From an uncultured Pseudomonadota bacterium (GTDB taxonomy: Bacteria; Pseudomonadota; Gammaproteobacteria; Steroidobacterales; Steroidobacteraceae), in contig CAMLGF010000075.1 in assembly GCA_946479515.1 (NCBI GenBank), positions 1 to 17,345 of the forward strand: a DNA stretch of 17,345 nt, read 5' to 3'. Made by a program: the position numbers and the translations under genes. The notes under the pieces were generated by a model. The model worked only from the letters and a program-made list of their open reading frames with translations, ran no database searches and was not told where the DNA came from. Shown here piece after piece: positions 15,683 through 17,345 of this stretch (within the stretch, counting starts at the first letter, position 1; each line of letters opens with the position of its first letter).

Positions 15683-17345
15683 GTGGAAAAGCATTGGCTC
15701 AAGTCGTATCCGCCCGGCGTTCGCCATGAGATCAATGTCAACGAATATGCCTCGCTCAAGGAGATGATCGAGCGGGCGCTCGCCGTGCATTCCGTGCGGG
15801 ACGCCTACGTGAACATGGGCAAGTCGCTCACCTTCGGTGAGCTCGACGTCCTTTCTGCGCAGTTCGGCGCATTCCTTCAGACCAGCTGCGGCCTGCAGAA
15901 GGGCGACCGTGTCGCCATCATGATGCCCAACTGCCTGCAGTACCCCATCGCGGTACATGGCGCGTTGCGCGCCGGCATGACGGTGGTGAACACCAATCCG
16001 CTGTACACCGCCCGCGAGCTCGAACATCAGCTCAGTGATTCCGGCGCCACCACCATCGTCATACTCGAGAACTTCGCGCACGTTCTGCAGGAGGTGATCG
16101 CGCGCACGCCCGTGAAGCACGTGGTGGTCACCAGCGTCGGCGAGATGCTCGGCTTCCCGAAGGGCGCCATCGTCGATTTCGTCGTGCGGCACAAGCGCAA
16201 GCAGGTGAAGCCATTCAGTCTGCCCGGCGCCAAGTCGTTCAAACAGGCGCTGGGTGAAGGCTCCGCCGTGCGGCTGCGGCCCGTCACGTTGACCCATGAG
16301 GACATCGCCTTCCTGCAGTACACCGGAGGCACCACCGGTGTCGCCAAGGGCGCCATGCTCACCCATGGCAACATGGTCGCGAACGTGCTGCAGGCGATGG
16401 AGTGGATCAGCCCCGTGTTCCCGCGCGATCCGCAGACACTGATCACCGCGTTACCGCTGTATCACATCTTCGCGCTGACGGCGAACTGCCTGTTGTTCGT
16501 CGTGCTCGGCTGGCGAAACGTCCTCATCACCAATCCGCGCGACTTCCCCGCCTTCGTCAAGGAACTGAAGAAGTACAAGTTCACGTTCATCAGCGGCGTG
16601 AACACGCTGTTCAACGCGCTGCTGCATACCCCTGGTTTCGACAAGGTGGACTTCAGCGCACTACGTTGCACCTTGGGCGGCGGCATGGCCGTGCAGGAAG
16701 CCGTCGCGAAGCGTTGGAAGGAAGTCACCGGCAAGGTGCTCACGCAGGCCTGGGGTCTCACCGAGACCTCCCCTGCCGCCTGCATCAACCTTCCGGACGA
16801 GGACTTCAACGGTTCCATCGGCCTGCCCATTCCCTCCACCGAGATCAGCATCAGAGACGATGATGGCAACGAGCTCGGCATCAACGCCGTGGGCGAGATC
16901 TGCGTGCGCGGCCCGCAGGTGATGGCCGGCTATTGGAACAGGCCCGACGAGACCGCGAAGGTCATGATCGGCAAGGACCTGCTCCGCACCGGTGACATCG
17001 GGCGCATCGATGAGCGCGGGCTCGTGTTCATCGAGGACCGCAAGAAGGACATGATCCTCGTCTCCGGGTTCAACGTGTACCCGAATGAGGTTGAGAGCGT
17101 TGCCGTAACGCATCCTGGAGTGCTGGAGGCGGCTGCAATCGCGCAGCCGGATGAGAAGTCCGGTGAAGTGGTTGCGCTTTTCGTGGTGAAGAAGGATCAG
17201 AGCCTGACGGAGCAGGAGATGATCGAGCACTGCAGGAAATCGCTCACGGGATACAAGGTACCCAAGCACGTGTACTTCAAGAGCGAGCTACCGAAGACGA
17301 ATGTGGGGAAGATATTGAGGAGGGCGTTGAGGGAGGAGTTGCCTA
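15683..17345 (+). CDS. fadD: Long-chain fatty acid-CoA ligase FadD, 3' end cut by the window
   Basis: It activates long-chain fatty acids with ATP and CoA at the inner face of the membrane, the entry step of beta-oxidation. 554 codons are visible with no stop; E. coli FadD has 561 residues, so only a few are missing. The GTG start is supported by a purine-rich element upstream and by an N-terminus that tracks E. coli FadD (WLKSYPPGV, then EINVNEYASL, KGDRVAIMMPN and NPLYTARELEHQL). Adenylation motifs are complete: the P-loop YTGGTTGVAKG (213-223), GLTETSP (from 358), RTGDIG (Asp438), KKDMILVSGFNVYPNE (about 454-469) and the catalytic Lys543 in NVGKILRR. It lies 28 bp after tesA, which can release the fatty acid FadD would use. 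The last ~260 bases use more AGG, TTG and GGG codons than the rest, an oddity without effect on the motifs. Confidence 0.95.
   Translation, partial: MEKHWLKSYPPGVRHEINVNEYASLKEMIERALAVHSVRDAYVNMGKSLTFGELDVLSAQFGAFLQTSCGLQKGDRVAIMMPNCLQYPIAVHGALRAGMTVVNTNPLYTARELEHQLSDSGATTIVILENFAHVLQEVIARTPVKHVVVTSVGEMLGFPKGAIVDFVVRHKRKQVKPFSLPGAKSFKQALGEGSAVRLRPVTLTHEDIAFLQYTGGTTGVAKGAMLTHGNMVANVLQAMEWISPVFPRDPQTLITALPLYHIFALTANCLLFVVLGWRNVLITNPRDFPAFVKELKKYKFTFISGVNTLFNALLHTPGFDKVDFSALRCTLGGGMAVQEAVAKRWKEVTGKVLTQAWGLTETSPAACINLPDEDFNGSIGLPIPSTEISIRDDDGNELGINAVGEICVRGPQVMAGYWNRPDETAKVMIGKDLLRTGDIGRIDERGLVFIEDRKKDMILVSGFNVYPNEVESVAVTHPGVLEAAAIAQPDEKSGEVVALFVVKKDQSLTEQEMIEHCRKSLTGYKVPKHVYFKSELPKTNVGKILRRALREELP

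Overview
The window is GC-rich throughout (roughly two thirds G+C by eye) and densely coded. It reads as a chromosomal segment of a high-GC gammaproteobacterium. The best clue is the right-hand third, where tesA diverges from a ybbA-ybbP ABC pair as in Escherichia coli, next to a FadD that resembles the E. coli enzyme along its whole visible length. I see no tRNA, rRNA, CRISPR array, insertion sequence or phage gene. A finer placement (for example Steroidobacterales or Xanthomonadales) is only a guess.

Layout. (1) 1-1206, plus: the 3' part of a gene with a C-terminal EAL domain that has lost a catalytic glutamate. (2) 1300-3215, plus: a LytS-type sensor kinase and a LytTR response regulator with a 4-base stop/start overlap. 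(3) 7372-3237, minus: an RND pump gene followed by its periplasmic adaptor, also with a 4-base overlap. It converges on the two-component pair with about 20 bp between them. (4) 9113-7584, minus: a secreted DUF4139 protein; an 11-bp stem-loop lies between it and the pump operon. (5) 9386-10177, plus: a single-pass membrane protein that looks like an anti-sigma factor without zinc ligands, divergent from the DUF4139 gene. (6) 15008-10190, minus: a three-gene operon of ybbA-like ATPase, ybbP-like permease and a membrane-anchored metallophosphoesterase. (7) 14995-17345, plus: tesA, then fadD, which runs off the end of the window.

How the genes fit together. The right-hand block is about acyl chains and the envelope. 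TesA is a periplasmic lysophospholipase/thioesterase, FadD activates long-chain fatty acids to acyl-CoA, and YbbAP is thought to belong to the mechanotransmission class of ABC systems that act on periplasmic or membrane-embedded substrates. The unusual addition is the metallophosphoesterase, translationally coupled to the permease. The left half holds signalling genes (c-di-GMP, LytS/LytTR) and a drug or solvent type efflux pair without an outer-membrane channel gene. No clearly new defence or mobile system is visible. The best candidates for something undescribed are the YbbAP-phosphoesterase unit, the degenerate EAL protein, and the divergent DUF4139/anti-sigma-like pair.

The only gene-free stretches are short: 1207-1299, 7373-7583 and 9114-9385, all under 300 bases.
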